From an uncultured Methanobrevibacter sp. (GTDB lineage: Archaea > Methanobacteriota > Methanobacteria > Methanobacteriales > Methanobacteriaceae), in contig OMVY01000004.1 in NCBI GenBank assembly GCA_900314635.1, forward strand, positions 190,878 through 254,877: a stretch of DNA of 64,000 bases, given 5' to 3'. Of the stretch, positions 63,841 through 64,000 are shown one piece after another. The stretch's first letter is position 1, and each line of letters opens with the position of its first letter. The position numbers were made by a program, and so were the translations under genes. Below the pieces are notes generated by a model. The model saw only the letters and a list, made by a program, of their open reading frames with translations, did not search any database and was not told the origin of the DNA.

Positions 63841-64000
63841 TGTTTAATTCTTTGGTTTTATTCTAATTAATTTTTTTATTTTTTCATTACAAAATATTAT
63901 CCATTTTAATAAAAAAATAAAATAATTTCATTGAAAAAATAGGATTTGATAAAAAAGGTACCTTATTAAAAAAAAGAAAAAAAAGAAAAAGGACAAAAAA

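Overview
The window is an AT-rich archaeal chromosome segment from a hydrogenotrophic methanogen of the Methanobacteriales, most like Methanobrevibacter. This rests on methanogen-only or methanogen-typical genes: mfnB (methanofuran), cofH (coenzyme F420), the two-domain ABC protein A2 that activates methyl-coenzyme M reductase, the F420-hydrogenase protease frhD, two DUF2115 proteins, a split archaeal glutamate synthase, and a long adhesin-like surface protein with a beta-helix and DUF11 repeats. Intergenic DNA is extremely AT-rich and genes are spaced rather than tightly packed. I saw no tRNA, rRNA, CRISPR array or insertion sequence.

Layout. 1-7.3 kb: the end of an Fe-S protein, a 1858-residue adhesin-like protein, and a DUF4258/DUF2283 toxin-antitoxin-like pair whose second gene is frameshifted. 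7.6-16 kb: mfnB, guaB, a mobA-like gene, a membrane protein, an anion-permease-like gene, then a leftward group of an HD hydrolase, ubiX-like, cbiT-like and a previously uncalled 49-residue Cys-rich protein. 16-21 kb: molbindin, moaE, nadM, cofH, a DUF447 flavoprotein-like gene and a thioredoxin-like gene. 21-30 kb: a RecA-like/PPDK fusion, then the nitrogen-assimilation block: a four-gene split glutamate synthase operon that includes a circularly permuted FrhB-like protein, and glnA preceded by two NrpR-type operators. 30-34 kb: A2 ABC protein, UspA, two rubredoxins and ferritin. 34-39 kb: an Rpn-family nuclease with a decayed neighbour, then paaK-ACT-AIM24 and a TIM-barrel isomerase. 39-53 kb: DUF2115 paralogues, a PIN-ATPase-KH protein, hisS-hisI, aroE, cysK-like, a second surface protein and pyrG, which appears to start at CTG. 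53-64 kb: a second Rpn gene, DUF308, glutaredoxin plus a ferredoxin:thioredoxin reductase-rubredoxin fusion, thiC, dus, a HerA/DUF853 ATPase, frhD, a third Rpn gene that is split and has a duplicated tail, and a TMEM175-like channel.

How the parts work together. GlnA and the glutamate synthase operon form the GS-GOGAT ammonia assimilation route, probably under NrpR control at glnA. mobA-like, mop and moaE serve the Mo/W pterin cofactor of formylmethanofuran dehydrogenase, whose C1 carrier methanofuran depends on mfnB. cofH supplies the deazaflavin of F420, which FrhD-matured hydrogenase reduces. Rubredoxins, ferritin, glutaredoxin and FTR are oxygen and redox defence parts.

The most unusual signals are: (i) a 0.6-kb noncoding block at 44.4-45.1 kb with a duplicated cUUCGg terminator-like hairpin, duplicated operator-like palindromes and a possible 30-residue hydrophobic peptide; (ii) the permuted FrhB-like protein; (iii) the CTG start of pyrG; (iv) the duplicated Rpn tail cassette; and (v) about ten unrelated tandem duplications of 32-285 bp spread over the window, several of them beginning at gene 3' ends.
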